Shown: in pieces, positions 1 to 9,568 of the stretch
Layout of the letters: every line of letters starts with the position of its first letter
Numbering within the stretch: the first letter of the stretch is position 1
DNA from: Tritonibacter aquimaris
GTDB lineage: Bacteria; Pseudomonadota; Alphaproteobacteria; Rhodobacterales; Rhodobacteraceae
Direction of reading: 5' to 3'
Assembly: GCF_009617595.1 (NCBI RefSeq)
Contig: NZ_WIXK01000008.1
Span: forward strand, 78,993-142,992
DNA length: 64,000 bases
Program-made: the position numbers and the translations under genes
The notes under the pieces: generated by a model
The model's database searches: none
Told to the model about the DNA's origin: nothing
Seen by the model: only the letters and a program-made list of their open reading frames with translations

Positions 1-608
1 CCAACCTCTGGCTGGTGCCGCGCCTGCCCGAGTTTCTAAGCACCCATCCCGAAATCGAGCTTGAATTCGCCACCCGGCTGCTGCCTTTTGATCTGGGCGC
101 AGATAGTTTTGATCTGGCGTTTCACTATGGCCTTCAAAACTGGCCCGACACCCGGATGATCCCGCTGTTTGGCGAAGAAATGTTGCCCGTTTGCACCCCT
201 GAATTTCAGGCCGCACATGGGCTCGGCTCTCCTGCGACCATCTACAAGATGCGCCTGCTGCATATGACAAGCCGCCCGCGCGCCTGGAGCGATTGGTTCC
301 AACACGCTGGCATCCATGCGCTGCCCCCGGCCCCCGGTCTGAGCTTTGATCAATACGGCATGGTGATCAATGCGGCCCTGTCTGGCCTGGGTGTGGCCCT
401 GGTGCCCCGCCATATGGTCGCGCCCGAACTGCGCACAAACCAACTGATCGCGCTTGCGCCAAAGATGCCCGCCTCTGACACCGCCTATTATATCGTGCAT
501 CCCACCGGCCCCTTGAGCCAAAGCGCAAAGGCCTTTGTCAGCTGGGTGCAGGGGCTCACCGCTGAAGTGAAACCATATGGAATGAGTGCGCAACAAAAAG
601 ACAACTAA
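1..608 (+). CDS. LysR-family transcriptional regulator, C-terminal part (5' truncated by window edge)
   Basis: The reading frame is open from base 3 and enters the window inside the effector-binding domain, so the N-terminal winged-helix DNA-binding domain lies outside. The visible part (about 200 residues) has the type-2 periplasmic-binding fold typical of GcvA-like LysR proteins. An example is the segment around residues 120-135 with NAALSGLGVALVPRH, which matches the usual G-x-G-(I/V)-A-(L/V)-x-P stretch. It is co-oriented with the DUF1338 gene 75 bp downstream and may regulate it, but LysR genes more often control divergent neighbours and that neighbour is not visible. The effector is unknown. 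Confidence 0.85.
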   Translation, partial: NLWLVPRLPEFLSTHPEIELEFATRLLPFDLGADSFDLAFHYGLQNWPDTRMIPLFGEEMLPVCTPEFQAAHGLGSPATIYKMRLLHMTSRPRAWSDWFQHAGIHALPPAPGLSFDQYGMVINAALSGLGVALVPRHMVAPELRTNQLIALAPKMPASDTAYYIVHPTGPLSQSAKAFVSWVQGLTAEVKPYGMSAQQKDN

Positions 609-683
609 TACTTATGGTTTAAATCACCTACATCTGATCAGACCCCGCGCCCCACAGCCGTTTCATCCCGTCAGGATCCCGCC

Positions 684-2063
684 ATGTCTCATATCTCCGC
701 CAATGAAATCCGCCATCAGTTTGCTCAGGCCATGTCGGCGATGTTTCGCGATGAAGTTCCCGCCTATGGCACGCTGGTGGATATGGTCGCTTCCATCAAT
801 GACACCACGCTGAAAACCAACCCAGACCTGGCCGAACGCCTTGTGGCCACCGATGGGATTGACCGGCTGAACGATGAACGCCACGGCGCAATCCGGGTGG
901 GCACCGGGGCCGAACTCAGCATGCTGCGCCGGATGTTTGCGGTGATGGGGATGCAGCCGGTTGGCTATTACGATCTCTCGGTCGCGGGCATCCCGGTGCA
1001 TTCCACCGCCTTCCGCCCGGTTTCGGCCGAGGCCCTGGCCCATAACCCCTTTCGCATTTTCACCTCATTGCTGCGCATTGACCTGATTGCGGATGCTGAT
1101 CTGCGCCAGATCGCCCGTGATCTGCTCGCCAATCGCAACATTTTCACCGACCGCGCGGTTGCGCTGATCCAACAGGCCGAAACCGCCGGTGGGCTGACAC
1201 AGGCTGAGGCGGATGAATTTGTCACCGAAGCGCTGGAAACCTTCCGCTGGCATTCCAACGCCCAGGTGGATCAGGCCACCTTTGAACGCCTGTTGGCGCA
1301 GCACCGGCTGATCGCGGATGTGGTCTGTTTCAAAGGCCCCCATATCAACCATCTCACCCCGCGCACCCTCGATATCGACACGGTGCAGACCGACATGCCC
1401 AAACGGGGCATCACCGCCAAAGCCGTGGTCGAAGGCCCCCCCAGCCGCGCTTGCCCGATCCTGCTGCGCCAGACCTCATTCAAGGCGCTGACCGAAGCGG
1501 TGCGGTTCAAACAGGGCGACAGCTGGATCGATGGCCACCACACCGCCCGCTTTGGCGAAATCGAACAGCGCGGGGTGGCGCTGACACCCAAGGGTCGCGC
1601 GCTTTATGATGCATTGCTCAACAATGTTCGCGCCCGTGTCACCCCCGCGCCCGATGGCTCCAACGCCGATGAATACACCGCGGTGCTGGCAGAAGAATTT
1701 GCCGCCTTCCCCGATGACTGGGCCAAAATCCGCGCGCAAGAATTAGGCTATTTCCACTATTTCCCCAAAAATCCCGGCGCGGATCCGGTCTCGATCCAAT
1801 CGCTGGAAGACGCCATCAGCAAGGGGCTGATCGATTTTGCCCCGCTCACCTATGAAGACTTCCTGCCGGTCTCAGCTGCCGGTATCTTTCAGTCAAACCT
1901 AGGCGATGATGATGTGGCCACCCCGGAAGGCAACGCAAATCAAACCCTGTTTGAACAGGAACTCGGCGCACCGGTGCTGGATCCCTTTGCCCATTACGCC
2001 GGGCTTGAGCAGCGCTCGATTGATGCAAGCCTCGCGCTGCTTGCCCGCCCCACAACGGCCTGA
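684..2063 (+). CDS. hglS: 2-oxoadipate dioxygenase/decarboxylase, HglS/YdcJ type (DUF1338)
   Basis: This 459-residue protein is full length for DUF1338. Members are VOC-fold, Fe(II)-dependent enzymes. The characterised Pseudomonas putida HglS converts 2-oxoadipate to D-2-hydroxyglutarate with O2 uptake and loss of CO2, late in lysine and pipecolate breakdown. Likely metal ligands are visible: His67 in ERHGAIR, His223 in INHLTPRTLDID and Glu294 in GEIEQRG, the same pattern as the known His-His-Glu triad. The ATG at 684 gives the expected N-terminus. A 9-bp hairpin follows the stop. The true substrate here is inferred; the DUF1338 assignment is firm. Confidence 0.85.
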   Translation: MSHISANEIRHQFAQAMSAMFRDEVPAYGTLVDMVASINDTTLKTNPDLAERLVATDGIDRLNDERHGAIRVGTGAELSMLRRMFAVMGMQPVGYYDLSVAGIPVHSTAFRPVSAEALAHNPFRIFTSLLRIDLIADADLRQIARDLLANRNIFTDRAVALIQQAETAGGLTQAEADEFVTEALETFRWHSNAQVDQATFERLLAQHRLIADVVCFKGPHINHLTPRTLDIDTVQTDMPKRGITAKAVVEGPPSRACPILLRQTSFKALTEAVRFKQGDSWIDGHHTARFGEIEQRGVALTPKGRALYDALLNNVRARVTPAPDGSNADEYTAVLAEEFAAFPDDWAKIRAQELGYFHYFPKNPGADPVSIQSLEDAISKGLIDFAPLTYEDFLPVSAAGIFQSNLGDDDVATPEGNANQTLFEQELGAPVLDPFAHYAGLEQRSIDASLALLARPTTA

Positions 2064-2095
2064 CACACTCCTCAGCTTCGCGGTGCGCAAACACA

Positions 2096-2128
2096 AACCG
2101 CCCAAAGCATGCTCTGGGCGGTTCATTT
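2096..2128 (+). terminator. hairpin between convergent hglS and purU
   Basis: Perfect 9-bp inverted repeat (arms 2096-2104 and 2115-2123, loop of 10) followed by a short T-rich stretch. It lies between two convergent genes and probably ends transcription of the DUF1338 gene. The T tract is weak, so efficiency is uncertain. Confidence 0.5.
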
Positions 2129-2223
2129 CGTCTCTAATGCAGGGCAATCAGGGCCAGCGGGCGATCAAACGCGCCCGGTTCACGGCATCAGGAATTTCTA
2201 ATACCACCCGCGCCCCGCAGGAT

Positions 2224-3108
2224 TTAGCCCATTTTTTCGCTGGAGAAACTGCCGGGGCTTGCGGGGAAGACCACGGTTTTAGTACCGTTCAGAAACACCC
2301 GATGGTGCACATGGGCGTGGATGGCGCGTGAAAGCACCTGGCTTTCCACATCGCGCCCCAACGACACGTAATCTGACGCTGACTGCGCGTGATTGATGCG
2401 CACGATGTCTTGTTCGATGATCGGGCCTTCATCCAGATCCGCCGTCACATAATGTGAGGTGGCACCAATCAGTTTCACCCCTTTCTCAAACGCCTGTTTG
2501 TATGGGTTTGCGCCTTTGAACGACGGCAGGAAGGAATGGTGGATATTGATGATGCGGCCCGACATCTTCTGGCACATTTCATCGGACAGGATCTGCATAT
2601 AGCGCGCCAATACGATCAATTCCGCACCGGTGTCTTCCACCACCCGCATGATCGCGGCTTCGGCCTCGGGTTTGTTTTCCTTGGTCACTTTGATGCAGTG
2701 GAACGGAATATCCTGGTTCACCACAACCTTTTGATAATCCATATGGTTTGAGATCACCGCCACCACTTCGATCGGCAGTGCCCCGATGCGGGCACGATAG
2801 AGCAGATCGTTGAGGCAATGACCAAAACGGCTGACCATAATGATGACTTTCATCTTCTCGGCCTCATCGTGGAAGGCCCAGGTCATCTCAAACTGTTCGG
2901 CCACAGCGGCAAAATCCGCCTGCAGCTCCTCAAGGCGCGCACCGGTTTCCGCAGCAAAGCTGATGCGCATGAAAAACTGCCCGGTCTCGCCATCGTCATA
3001 TTGCGACGCATCCGAAATATTGCAGCCGTGATCGGCCAGAAAGTTTGAAACAGCAGCCACAACCCCGCGGGTTGAAGTGCAGGTGACGGTGAGACAGAAT
3101 TTTTGCAT
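2224..3108 (-). CDS. purU: formyltetrahydrofolate deformylase
   Basis: PurU hydrolyses 10-formyl-tetrahydrofolate to formate and tetrahydrofolate. The 294-residue protein has an N-terminal ACT-type domain (about residues 1-85, beginning QKFCLTVTC) and a C-terminal formyltransferase domain with HHSFLPSFKGANPY and the GATSHYVT...DEGPIIEQD stretch typical of the family. The ATG at 3108 was chosen over an upstream in-frame start because it gives the family N-terminus and has a TGAGG ribosome-binding site at the right distance. It is the last gene of the soxBDAG-folD-purU run, 51 bp after folD. In this context it regenerates folate after C1 units from N-methyl oxidation enter the pool. Confidence 0.95.
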   Translation of the reverse strand: MQKFCLTVTCTSTRGVVAAVSNFLADHGCNISDASQYDDGETGQFFMRISFAAETGARLEELQADFAAVAEQFEMTWAFHDEAEKMKVIIMVSRFGHCLNDLLYRARIGALPIEVVAVISNHMDYQKVVVNQDIPFHCIKVTKENKPEAEAAIMRVVEDTGAELIVLARYMQILSDEMCQKMSGRIINIHHSFLPSFKGANPYKQAFEKGVKLIGATSHYVTADLDEGPIIEQDIVRINHAQSASDYVSLGRDVESQVLSRAIHAHVHHRVFLNGTKTVVFPASPGSFSSEKMG

Positions 3109-3159
3109 GATGTCCTCAGGAGAAAGAGCTGACGGCACCCAAAGCGCCGCCAGAGGGAA

Positions 3160-4062
3160 TTAAGCGGTGAGCCCTTCGGGCTCAGCCAGATCATGGGCGC
3201 GGCAGCAGGCGGTCACGGTATTGGCCAGCAGGCAGGCAATGGTCATCGGCCCGACACCGCCGGGCACCGGGGTGATGGCGCCTGCCACTTCGGCGGCGCT
3301 GGCAAAATGAACATCGCCCACCAGACGGGTCTTGCCTGCGCCTTTTTCCGGCGCATCAATCCGGTTGATGCCCACGTCAATCACCGTGGCCCCGGGTTTG
3401 ACCCACGCGCCCGTCACCATTTCCGCACGACCCACCGCCGCCACCAGAATATCGGCCTGACGGCAGACCATTTCGATGTCTTTGGTACGCGAATGCGCAA
3501 TGGTCACGGTGCAGCTGTCGCCCAAAAGCAGCTGCGCCATCGGCTTGCCAACAATGTTGGAACGCCCCACCACAACCGCGTTCAAGCCGCTGAGATCACC
3601 CAGATGATCGCGCAGCATCATCAGACAGCCCAGCGGGGTGCAGGGCACCATGGATTTCTGCCCTGTGCCCAAAAGCCCCACGTTAGAGACATGAAACCCA
3701 TCCACATCCTTTTCCGGCGCAATCGCATTGATCACCAGATCGCTGTTGAGATGGTCGGGCAAAGGCAGCTGCACCAGAATGCCATGCACCGATGCATCTG
3801 TGTTCAGCTGATCGATCAGCGCCAGCAATGTTTCCTCTGACGTATCCGCAGGCAGCTTATGCTCAAAGGAGTTCATGCCAACTTCGACGGTCTGTTTGCC
3901 TTTGGAACGCACATAAACCGCCGAGGCCGGATCCTCGCCCACCAGCACCACCGCCAAACCGGGGGTGATGCCGTGATCCTGTTTCAGCCGGGCAACATGG
4001 CCCGCAACCTGATCACGCACTCCCGCTGCAAAAGACTTCCCGTCAATCAAGGTCGCGCTCAT
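3160..4062 (-). CDS. folD: bifunctional methylenetetrahydrofolate dehydrogenase/methenyltetrahydrofolate cyclohydrolase
   Basis: FolD interconverts 5,10-methylene- and 10-formyl-tetrahydrofolate using NADP. At 300 residues it is a normal length. Visible signatures include YVRSKGK (catalytic Lys region, about residues 50-56), [17 protein letters not shown] and the Rossmann signature [23 protein letters not shown] lies near the C-terminus. Its start overlaps the soxG stop by 4 bp (ATGA), so translation is likely coupled. Sitting between soxG and purU, it processes methylene-THF produced by the sarcosine-oxidase-type complex. A separate housekeeping folD may exist outside the window. Confidence 0.96.
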   Translation of the reverse strand: MSATLIDGKSFAAGVRDQVAGHVARLKQDHGITPGLAVVLVGEDPASAVYVRSKGKQTVEVGMNSFEHKLPADTSEETLLALIDQLNTDASVHGILVQLPLPDHLNSDLVINAIAPEKDVDGFHVSNVGLLGTGQKSMVPCTPLGCLMMLRDHLGDLSGLNAVVVGRSNIVGKPMAQLLLGDSCTVTIAHSRTKDIEMVCRQADILVAAVGRAEMVTGAWVKPGATVIDVGINRIDAPEKGAGKTRLVGDVHFASAAEVAGAITPVPGGVGPMTIACLLANTVTACCRAHDLAEPEGLTA

Positions 4063-4613
4063 GATGTCGTCTCCAGACGTTCAAGCGTGGTTTCAAGCCC
4101 GTGCCACAAGGTTGTGGCCAGGGTGCGCATGCCAATCAGGGCAAGCTCGGTATCGGACCTGCGCAGGAAAAACAGGCTCATATGTTCAAAGCTCGTGCGG
4201 GTGGCGCGTCCCGGCGCCAGATCGGACGCGGGCAAATTGGCCAGCCGTTCCAACAGCGCGGTGATCTGCGCCGAGGTTTCGGCACGAATTTCAAACGCGG
4301 TCCAACCGTCGGTCTGCTCGGTCACCCGAGCCTCAGGCGCTTCGGCCAGCAGAGCGCGGGCAAAATCGGTTTCCGCCAGATCCGCGCCTTCCACCATCCA
4401 TTGGTTGGGGCCGGTCCAGAACGCGCCATACTGGCCTGCGCGGGTCAGCTGCCCGGGTTCGGGCAATGTCAGGCCAAAGGGCTGCGGCGCGGTATCCGGC
4501 ACCGAGAGCGACGCCAGCGCCAGCGCGCTGTTTTCACGCAGGCTGTAGCTACCGATGGTCAGGCTACGCGCATCCCGCGCGCCAAGGGCGGTGATGGGGG
4601 TCAGATCAGTCAC
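4059..4613 (-). CDS. soxG: sarcosine oxidase gamma subunit
   Basis: This 184-residue protein matches the gamma subunit of heterotetrameric sarcosine oxidase, which has a GcvT-like fold and packs against the alpha subunit. The GTG at 4613 was chosen because it overlaps the soxA stop by 8 bp and gives the family N-terminus ([16 protein letters not shown]). The longer reading frame only adds sequence antisense to nothing recognisable within soxA. Family-like stretches include [17 protein letters not shown] and the C-terminal [18 protein letters not shown]. It sits between soxA and folD with overlaps at both ends. Confidence 0.88.
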   Translation of the reverse strand: MTDLTPITALGARDARSLTIGSYSLRENSALALASLSVPDTAPQPFGLTLPEPGQLTRAGQYGAFWTGPNQWMVEGADLAETDFARALLAEAPEARVTEQTDGWTAFEIRAETSAQITALLERLANLPASDLAPGRATRTSFEHMSLFFLRRSDTELALIGMRTLATTLWHGLETTLERLETTS

Positions 4614-7551
4614 GCAGACGCTCTCCTTTTGGATCGATAAAGTGGGCGGAAACCACCCGTACGCGGATGCTTTCACCTTCAATCGGGTTGGCGGCGACCA
4701 TCTCTTCGCCGATGCGCTGATCGCCATTTTCCAGATAGCCAAGGCCAATCATCGATCCCACATGCGGCGAATAGGCCGCCGAGGTGATCCAACCCTGATC
4801 GTGATCAAGATCCACTGGATCGCCAACGTTGATCAGATGCGCCCCAGCTGTGACCGGCTGGGATTTGTCCACCGGTTCAAACCCCATAAGGCGGCGGTCA
4901 TCATTGGCCATGCCTTCGCGTCGCGACATCACCGCGCCAATCGAATCTTTCTTGGCCGAGACCATTTTGCCCAGCCCCAGCATCGCGGCGGTGGTCTGAC
5001 CCGTCAGCTCGTTGCCGGTGGCATGGCCTTTTTCGATCCGCAACACACCCAGCGCCTCGGTGCCGTAAGGGGTTGCGCCAAGGTCTTTGCCCTCCTGCAA
5101 CAGCCGCTCCATCAACGCATTGCCGTAACGCGCAGGCACCGCCAGCTCAAAGGCCAATTCGCCCGAGAACGAAATGCGGAACAGGCGCGCGCGCAGGCCT
5201 TTGCACACGGTCAGCTCACGGCAGCCCATGAACGGGAAAGCCTCGTTAGAGATATCAACATCATCCACAATGCGTTCCAGCAGCTGGCGCGAGTTTGGCC
5301 CCGCAACCGCAAACTGTGCCCAGGCATCCGTGGTCGACATCAAGGTAACATCAAGATCCGGCCACAGACATTGGCGGGCAAATTCCATCCGCTGATACAC
5401 CGGGCCTGCATTGGCGGTGGTGGTGGTGACAACATAGTGGTTTTCACCCAGACGCGCGCAGGTGCCGTCATCATACAGATGACCATCTTCCCGCAGCATC
5501 AGGCCATAGCGCACCATGCCCTCTTTCAGCGTGCCCATCATATTGGCGTAAACCCGGTTGAGGAACTCAGCCGCATCCTTGCCCTGCACATCGATCTTGC
5601 CCAGCGTGGTCACATCACAGATGCCAACACCCGAACGCACTGCCAGCGCTTCGCGATCCACGCTTTGACGCCAGTGGGTTTCACCGGGCTGCGGGAAATA
5701 CTGCGCCCGCATCCATTGGCCAACCTCAACAAAAACCGCACCTTGCGACTCGGCCCAGCTGTGGCTCGGCGTCAGGCGACGGGGGCGGAAATTGGCCCCG
5801 GTGTCGCCACCACCCAACACACCCATGCTGACAGGGGTATAAGGCGGGCGGAAAATGGTGGTGCCGGTTTCGGGGATGGTTTTGCCGGTCAGCTCAGCCA
5901 TCACCGCCAGCGCGGTGACATTGGCGGTTTTGCCCTGATCGGTCGCCATGCCCAATGTGGTCCAGCGTTTCAGATGTTCCACCGGGCGCATATTTTCCTG
6001 ATGCGCCAGTTTGATGTCTTTGACGGTGACATCGTTCTGGAAATCTACCCAGGCGCGTTTGCTGCCGGGCACATGCCAGATCGCCTCAATCGCACCTGCT
6101 TCTTCCTGTGCTTTGGGCAAGCTGATATCAACCGCGCTACGTCCCAGTGCGCTCAGCGCCTGGCGCGCCACCGCAAGCCCATCAGCCAGCGCCTCTTGCG
6201 TGCTGCCCTGACCACGGGCCGCGCCAGCAATCAACAGACCCTTGGGCGGGTTGTCATCGGGCACAAATGTCAGCTTGGCATCATCCCAAACCGGACGGCC
6301 ACGATGGTGTGACGCCAGATGCACATTTGGGTTCCAACCGCCAGAAACCGCCAGCGCGCCACAGTTCAGCCATTCGCGCTGACCATTGCGCGACATCTCG
6401 ATCGAGGTCAGCCCCTTGCGGCCACGGGTGCCGGTAACAGTGGCATTGGCATAGGTGGTATAATTGCCAAAGCTTGTGACATTGGCGCGCGCATCAATCA
6501 CCCCCAAGAGCGGCACGCCTTTTTGTGCCAAAGCCTGCGCCGTGCGGTGACCATCATCATTGTTGGTGAAAATCGCCACCGGTGCGTCATTGCGACGGTG
6601 CGGTGCCACCGCCCAACGGTTGGCGTAGGCGCGCATCGCCCCCGACAGCATAATGCCCGGACGGTCATTGTCGGCAAAAGGCATGTGACGCTCGGTTGCG
6701 CCCGCCGCCAGAATGGCTGATTTCGCAGTGATCCGCCACAGGGTCTGACGCACGGAATTGCCTGGCGTCACCTTATGGTCTGACACCCGCTCAACCGCGC
6801 CAAAGATGCCGTGATCATAGACCCCAAACACCGTGGTACGGCTGAGAATACGCACGTTGGACAGACTCTCAAGCTCGGCGCGCACGGCTGCAACCCACTC
6901 GGTTGCGGGCGCGTCATCAATCAGCCCGCCTTCGCCCAACAGGCGACCGCCAAGCTGGCTGTCCTCATCTGCAATGACCACTTCGGCGCCGCTGCGTGCG
7001 GCCACAAGCGCCGCCATCAAACCCGCAGCGCCCGCACCGATGATCAGCAGATCCGGGTGCAGATAGCCGCGATCATAGGCATCAGGATCGGCCTGCCCAG
7101 ACAGTTTACCCAGACCCGCCGCACGGCGGATCGCCGGCTCATAGAGCTTTTCCCAAAAGGCGCGCGGCCACATAAATGTCTTGTAATAGAACCCCGCCGA
7201 CAGCACCGGTGACAACAGATCGTTCACCGACAGCAGATCGCGTTCAAGTGAGCCCATGTGGTTCTGGCTTTTGGCGGTCAGCCCGTCATACAGTTCCACC
7301 ACTGTGGCGCGGGTATTGGGTTCCTGCCGGCCACCATCGCGCAGCTCAATCAGCGCATTAGGCTCTTCGGAGCCAGCACTATAGATGCCGCGCGGACGGT
7401 GATATTTAAAACTCCGCCCCACCAGCTGCACATCATTGGCCAGCAGCGCAGAGGCAAGGGTGTCGCCTTCAAAGCCTTGATAAGACTTATTGTTGAAGGT
7501 GAAGTTCAGCACTTTGTTGCGGTCAATCAGACCACCCTGAATACGGCTCAT
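4606..7551 (-). CDS. soxA: sarcosine oxidase alpha subunit (heterotetrameric type)
   Basis: The large subunit (981 residues) of a heterotetrameric N-methyl amino-acid oxidase. Order of domains: an N-terminal ferredoxin-like region (NFTFNNKSYQG, GDTLASALLAN), a Rossmann dinucleotide-binding domain with GAGAAGL near residue 172, and a C-terminal GcvT-like folate domain (about residues 600-981) where formaldehyde is captured as methylene-THF. The start overlaps the soxD stop by 4 bp. The classical substrate is sarcosine, but the altered delta subunit and an inserted gene leave room for another N-methyl amine. Confidence 0.93.
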   Translation of the reverse strand: MSRIQGGLIDRNKVLNFTFNNKSYQGFEGDTLASALLANDVQLVGRSFKYHRPRGIYSAGSEEPNALIELRDGGRQEPNTRATVVELYDGLTAKSQNHMGSLERDLLSVNDLLSPVLSAGFYYKTFMWPRAFWEKLYEPAIRRAAGLGKLSGQADPDAYDRGYLHPDLLIIGAGAAGLMAALVAARSGAEVVIADEDSQLGGRLLGEGGLIDDAPATEWVAAVRAELESLSNVRILSRTTVFGVYDHGIFGAVERVSDHKVTPGNSVRQTLWRITAKSAILAAGATERHMPFADNDRPGIMLSGAMRAYANRWAVAPHRRNDAPVAIFTNNDDGHRTAQALAQKGVPLLGVIDARANVTSFGNYTTYANATVTGTRGRKGLTSIEMSRNGQREWLNCGALAVSGGWNPNVHLASHHRGRPVWDDAKLTFVPDDNPPKGLLIAGAARGQGSTQEALADGLAVARQALSALGRSAVDISLPKAQEEAGAIEAIWHVPGSKRAWVDFQNDVTVKDIKLAHQENMRPVEHLKRWTTLGMATDQGKTANVTALAVMAELTGKTIPETGTTIFRPPYTPVSMGVLGGGDTGANFRPRRLTPSHSWAESQGAVFVEVGQWMRAQYFPQPGETHWRQSVDREALAVRSGVGICDVTTLGKIDVQGKDAAEFLNRVYANMMGTLKEGMVRYGLMLREDGHLYDDGTCARLGENHYVVTTTTANAGPVYQRMEFARQCLWPDLDVTLMSTTDAWAQFAVAGPNSRQLLERIVDDVDISNEAFPFMGCRELTVCKGLRARLFRISFSGELAFELAVPARYGNALMERLLQEGKDLGATPYGTEALGVLRIEKGHATGNELTGQTTAAMLGLGKMVSAKKDSIGAVMSRREGMANDDRRLMGFEPVDKSQPVTAGAHLINVGDPVDLDHDQGWITSAAYSPHVGSMIGLGYLENGDQRIGEEMVAANPIEGESIRVRVVSAHFIDPKGERLRD

Positions 7552-7826
7552 TTGCCCCTCCGCGCCACTTGAGTGGCCAGTTCAGCATCCAAAATTTCAT
7601 GGGTCAGCGTGTTGCGCGTCACCACCAGCCAGGATCGGTCGCCCTGCTCATGGAACCACAATTCGCGGTGCACACCCGCAGGGTTTTCGCGCATGAACAC
7701 ATAGTCGCAAAACGCAGCTTCGGCGTTTTCGGCCGTGGGATCTGGGCGCTCCAGCAGTGAAGCATCGCCCAGATAGGTAAACTCCTGCGCGTCACGCAGG
7801 CCAAGAAGCGGGTGCGGGATCAGCAT
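7548..7826 (-). CDS. soxD: sarcosine oxidase delta subunit, divergent, zinc site lost
   Basis: The protein has 92 residues and starts at ATG 7826, overlapping the upstream stop codon. It carries family sequence (GLRDAQEFTYLGDA, then VFMRENPAGVHRELWFHEQGDRSWLVV). In characterised delta subunits a zinc ion is held by an N-terminal Cys-x2-Cys (in a CP-x-CG motif) plus a later His and Cys. Here the first motif reads HPLLG, with both cysteines replaced, and the later Gly-Cys reads Gly-Asp. The fold and position in the operon are kept, so it is probably a working subunit without zinc rather than a pseudogene. Confidence 0.85.
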   Translation of the reverse strand: MLIPHPLLGLRDAQEFTYLGDASLLERPDPTAENAEAAFCDYVFMRENPAGVHRELWFHEQGDRSWLVVTRNTLTHEILDAELATQVARRGK

Positions 7827-8305
7827 TCGGCGACCTCCTTGCTTTTGTGGCGGATATTGACGTTTTGCACATGCTGCATCCAATGACGGCGCAGCTCATC
7901 CTGCTCGCTTCCCACGTCATAGGCAGGGGTGCAGATCGGGCGGCAGGCGCTCACGGTGATCAGCACCAGCCCTTCGGCCTGTGGTTCCAGCTCAGACCAG
8001 CGGCGCGAAAACGGCGCCCGCAGCATCTGATATTCCTCACTGGCGCGGCTGACAAACCGGGCGCTGCCGCTGATATGCAGGCCACGCCGGGTGAGAACAT
8101 CAACAAAATTCACATCCACATCCGGGCGCGCCGCCAGATTGGCGCGGGTATTGGGCGAACGGATATCAGCATAGGCAATGGTGCTGTCATCGAGCACCAC
8201 AAAGGTCCCCTTGGGCGACACATTGGGCCGCCCCTCACCATCAACCGAGGCCACAAAACCCAGCGGCCAGGTCTCGATCAGCTCTTTGGCACTTTTGGTA
8301 ATCAT
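7820..8305 (-). CDS. pyridoxamine 5'-phosphate oxidase-family (FMN-binding split-barrel) protein
   Basis: The 161 residues form a PNPOx-like split barrel: LIETWPLGFVASVDGEGRPN followed by VSPKGTFVVLDD, then a dimer-interface region with SPNTRANL and GLHISGSARFV. The family binds FMN or F420, or acts on small flavin substrates. PdxH itself is longer and has other motifs, so this is not pyridoxal synthesis. It lies inside the sox operon, between soxB and soxD, where the standard cluster has no gene. Its stop overlaps the soxD start. A role in flavin delivery or in reducing a product is only inference. Confidence 0.8.
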   Translation of the reverse strand: MITKSAKELIETWPLGFVASVDGEGRPNVSPKGTFVVLDDSTIAYADIRSPNTRANLAARPDVDVNFVDVLTRRGLHISGSARFVSRASEEYQMLRAPFSRRWSELEPQAEGLVLITVSACRPICTPAYDVGSEQDELRRHWMQHVQNVNIRHKSKEVAEC

Positions 8306-8317
8306 CTCAGCGCCTCC

Positions 8318-9568
8318 TCAATGCAGGTTCGGCTGGGCACCAACGCCCTTTTCGTCAACCACATACCCGCGGGCAAAACGGTCAAAGCGATAGGCGGTGG
8401 CCACCTCATGCGGGGTATCCGTGGCAAGAAGATGGGCAAAGACATAGCCGCTTGCAGGCGTTGCCTTAAAGCCGCCGTAACACCAGCCACCGTTGAAATA
8501 GAGCCCGTCGATCGAGGTCTTGTCGATAATGGGCGAGCCATCCATCGACATATCCATCACCCCGCCCCAACTGCGCAGCAGGCGCGCGCGGCCCAGCATC
8601 GGCATCAGGGCCATGCCGCCTTCGATCACATCTTCGACCACCGGCAGGTTGCCGCGCTGCGCATAGGTGTTGTAGCCGTCAATGTCGCCGCCAAACACCA
8701 GCCCGCCCTTGTCGGACTGGCTCACATAGAAATGGCCCGCGCCAAAGGTGATAACCCCCGGAATGGTGGGTTTCAGACCTTCTGACACAAACGCCTGCAA
8801 CACGTGGCTTTCCATTGGCAGCCGCATGCCCGCCGCTGCCATCACCCGCGAAGATGAACCTGCAACCGCAACCCCAACCTTTTTCGCGCCGATGTAGCCT
8901 CGGCTGGTTTCCACCCCGATGACCTTGCCATCCTGCTGGCGGAACCCGGTGACTTCGCAGTTCTGGATAATGTCAACGCCCAGCAGATCTGCCGCACGCG
9001 CATAGCCCCAGGCCACCCCATCATGGCGCGCGGTGCCCGCACGTTCCTGACGCAGACCACCCTTGATCGGGAAACGGGCATTGTCGAAATTCAGAAACGG
9101 CGCGATCTCGCGCAGCTGCTCCGGCGACAGCATGGTGCCACCCGCGCCCGACAGATGCATCGTATTGCCGCGACGACGATAGGCATCGCGCTGGTTGTCG
9201 GTGTGAAACAGGTTGATAATGCTGCGCTGCGACATCATCGCGTTAAAGTTCAGATCCTGCTCCATGGTCTCCCAGAGCTTCATGGAGAACTCATAAAACG
9301 GCTGGTTGCCCGGCAGCAGATAGTTCGAACGCACGATGGTGGTGTTGCGGCCAATATTGCCCGACCCCAGCCAGCCCTTCTCCAGCACCGCAATGCGGCT
9401 CTGCTTGAAGGTCTTGGCCAGGTAATAGGCTGTAGCCAGCCCGTGACCACCGCCGCCAACGATGATGAAATCATAATCCGACTGCGGCTCAGGGTTGCGC
9501 CAAAGCTTGCCCCATCCTTTGTGGCCGGTCAGTGCCTCTTTCAGAACCCGGACGCCCGAGAAACGCAT
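8318..9568 (-). CDS. soxB: sarcosine oxidase beta subunit
   Basis: The catalytic flavoprotein subunit (416 residues) of the heterotetrameric N-methyl amine oxidase, DAO superfamily. The dinucleotide motif IVGGGGHGLATAYYL lies near residue 36, preceded by the beta-specific N-terminus RFSGVRVLKEAL. The MMSQRS...NLFH segment around residue 160 corresponds to the covalent FMN-histidine site. GGWCYGGFKATPASG near the C-terminus is the usual FAD-binding end. It is the first gene of the operon, divergent from a GlxA-type regulator whose start is about 95 bp away, which suggests local control. Confidence 0.93.
   Translation of the reverse strand: MRFSGVRVLKEALTGHKGWGKLWRNPEPQSDYDFIIVGGGGHGLATAYYLAKTFKQSRIAVLEKGWLGSGNIGRNTTIVRSNYLLPGNQPFYEFSMKLWETMEQDLNFNAMMSQRSIINLFHTDNQRDAYRRRGNTMHLSGAGGTMLSPEQLREIAPFLNFDNARFPIKGGLRQERAGTARHDGVAWGYARAADLLGVDIIQNCEVTGFRQQDGKVIGVETSRGYIGAKKVGVAVAGSSSRVMAAAGMRLPMESHVLQAFVSEGLKPTIPGVITFGAGHFYVSQSDKGGLVFGGDIDGYNTYAQRGNLPVVEDVIEGGMALMPMLGRARLLRSWGGVMDMSMDGSPIIDKTSIDGLYFNGGWCYGGFKATPASGYVFAHLLATDTPHEVATAYRFDRFARGYVVDEKGVGAQPNLH

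Noticed and set aside
4555..6312. Long plus-strand open frame of 585 codons opposite soxA
   Set aside because: It is the antisense shadow of soxA, rich in His, Arg and Gln as expected of a complementary frame in GC-rich DNA, with no ribosome-binding site or family motif.
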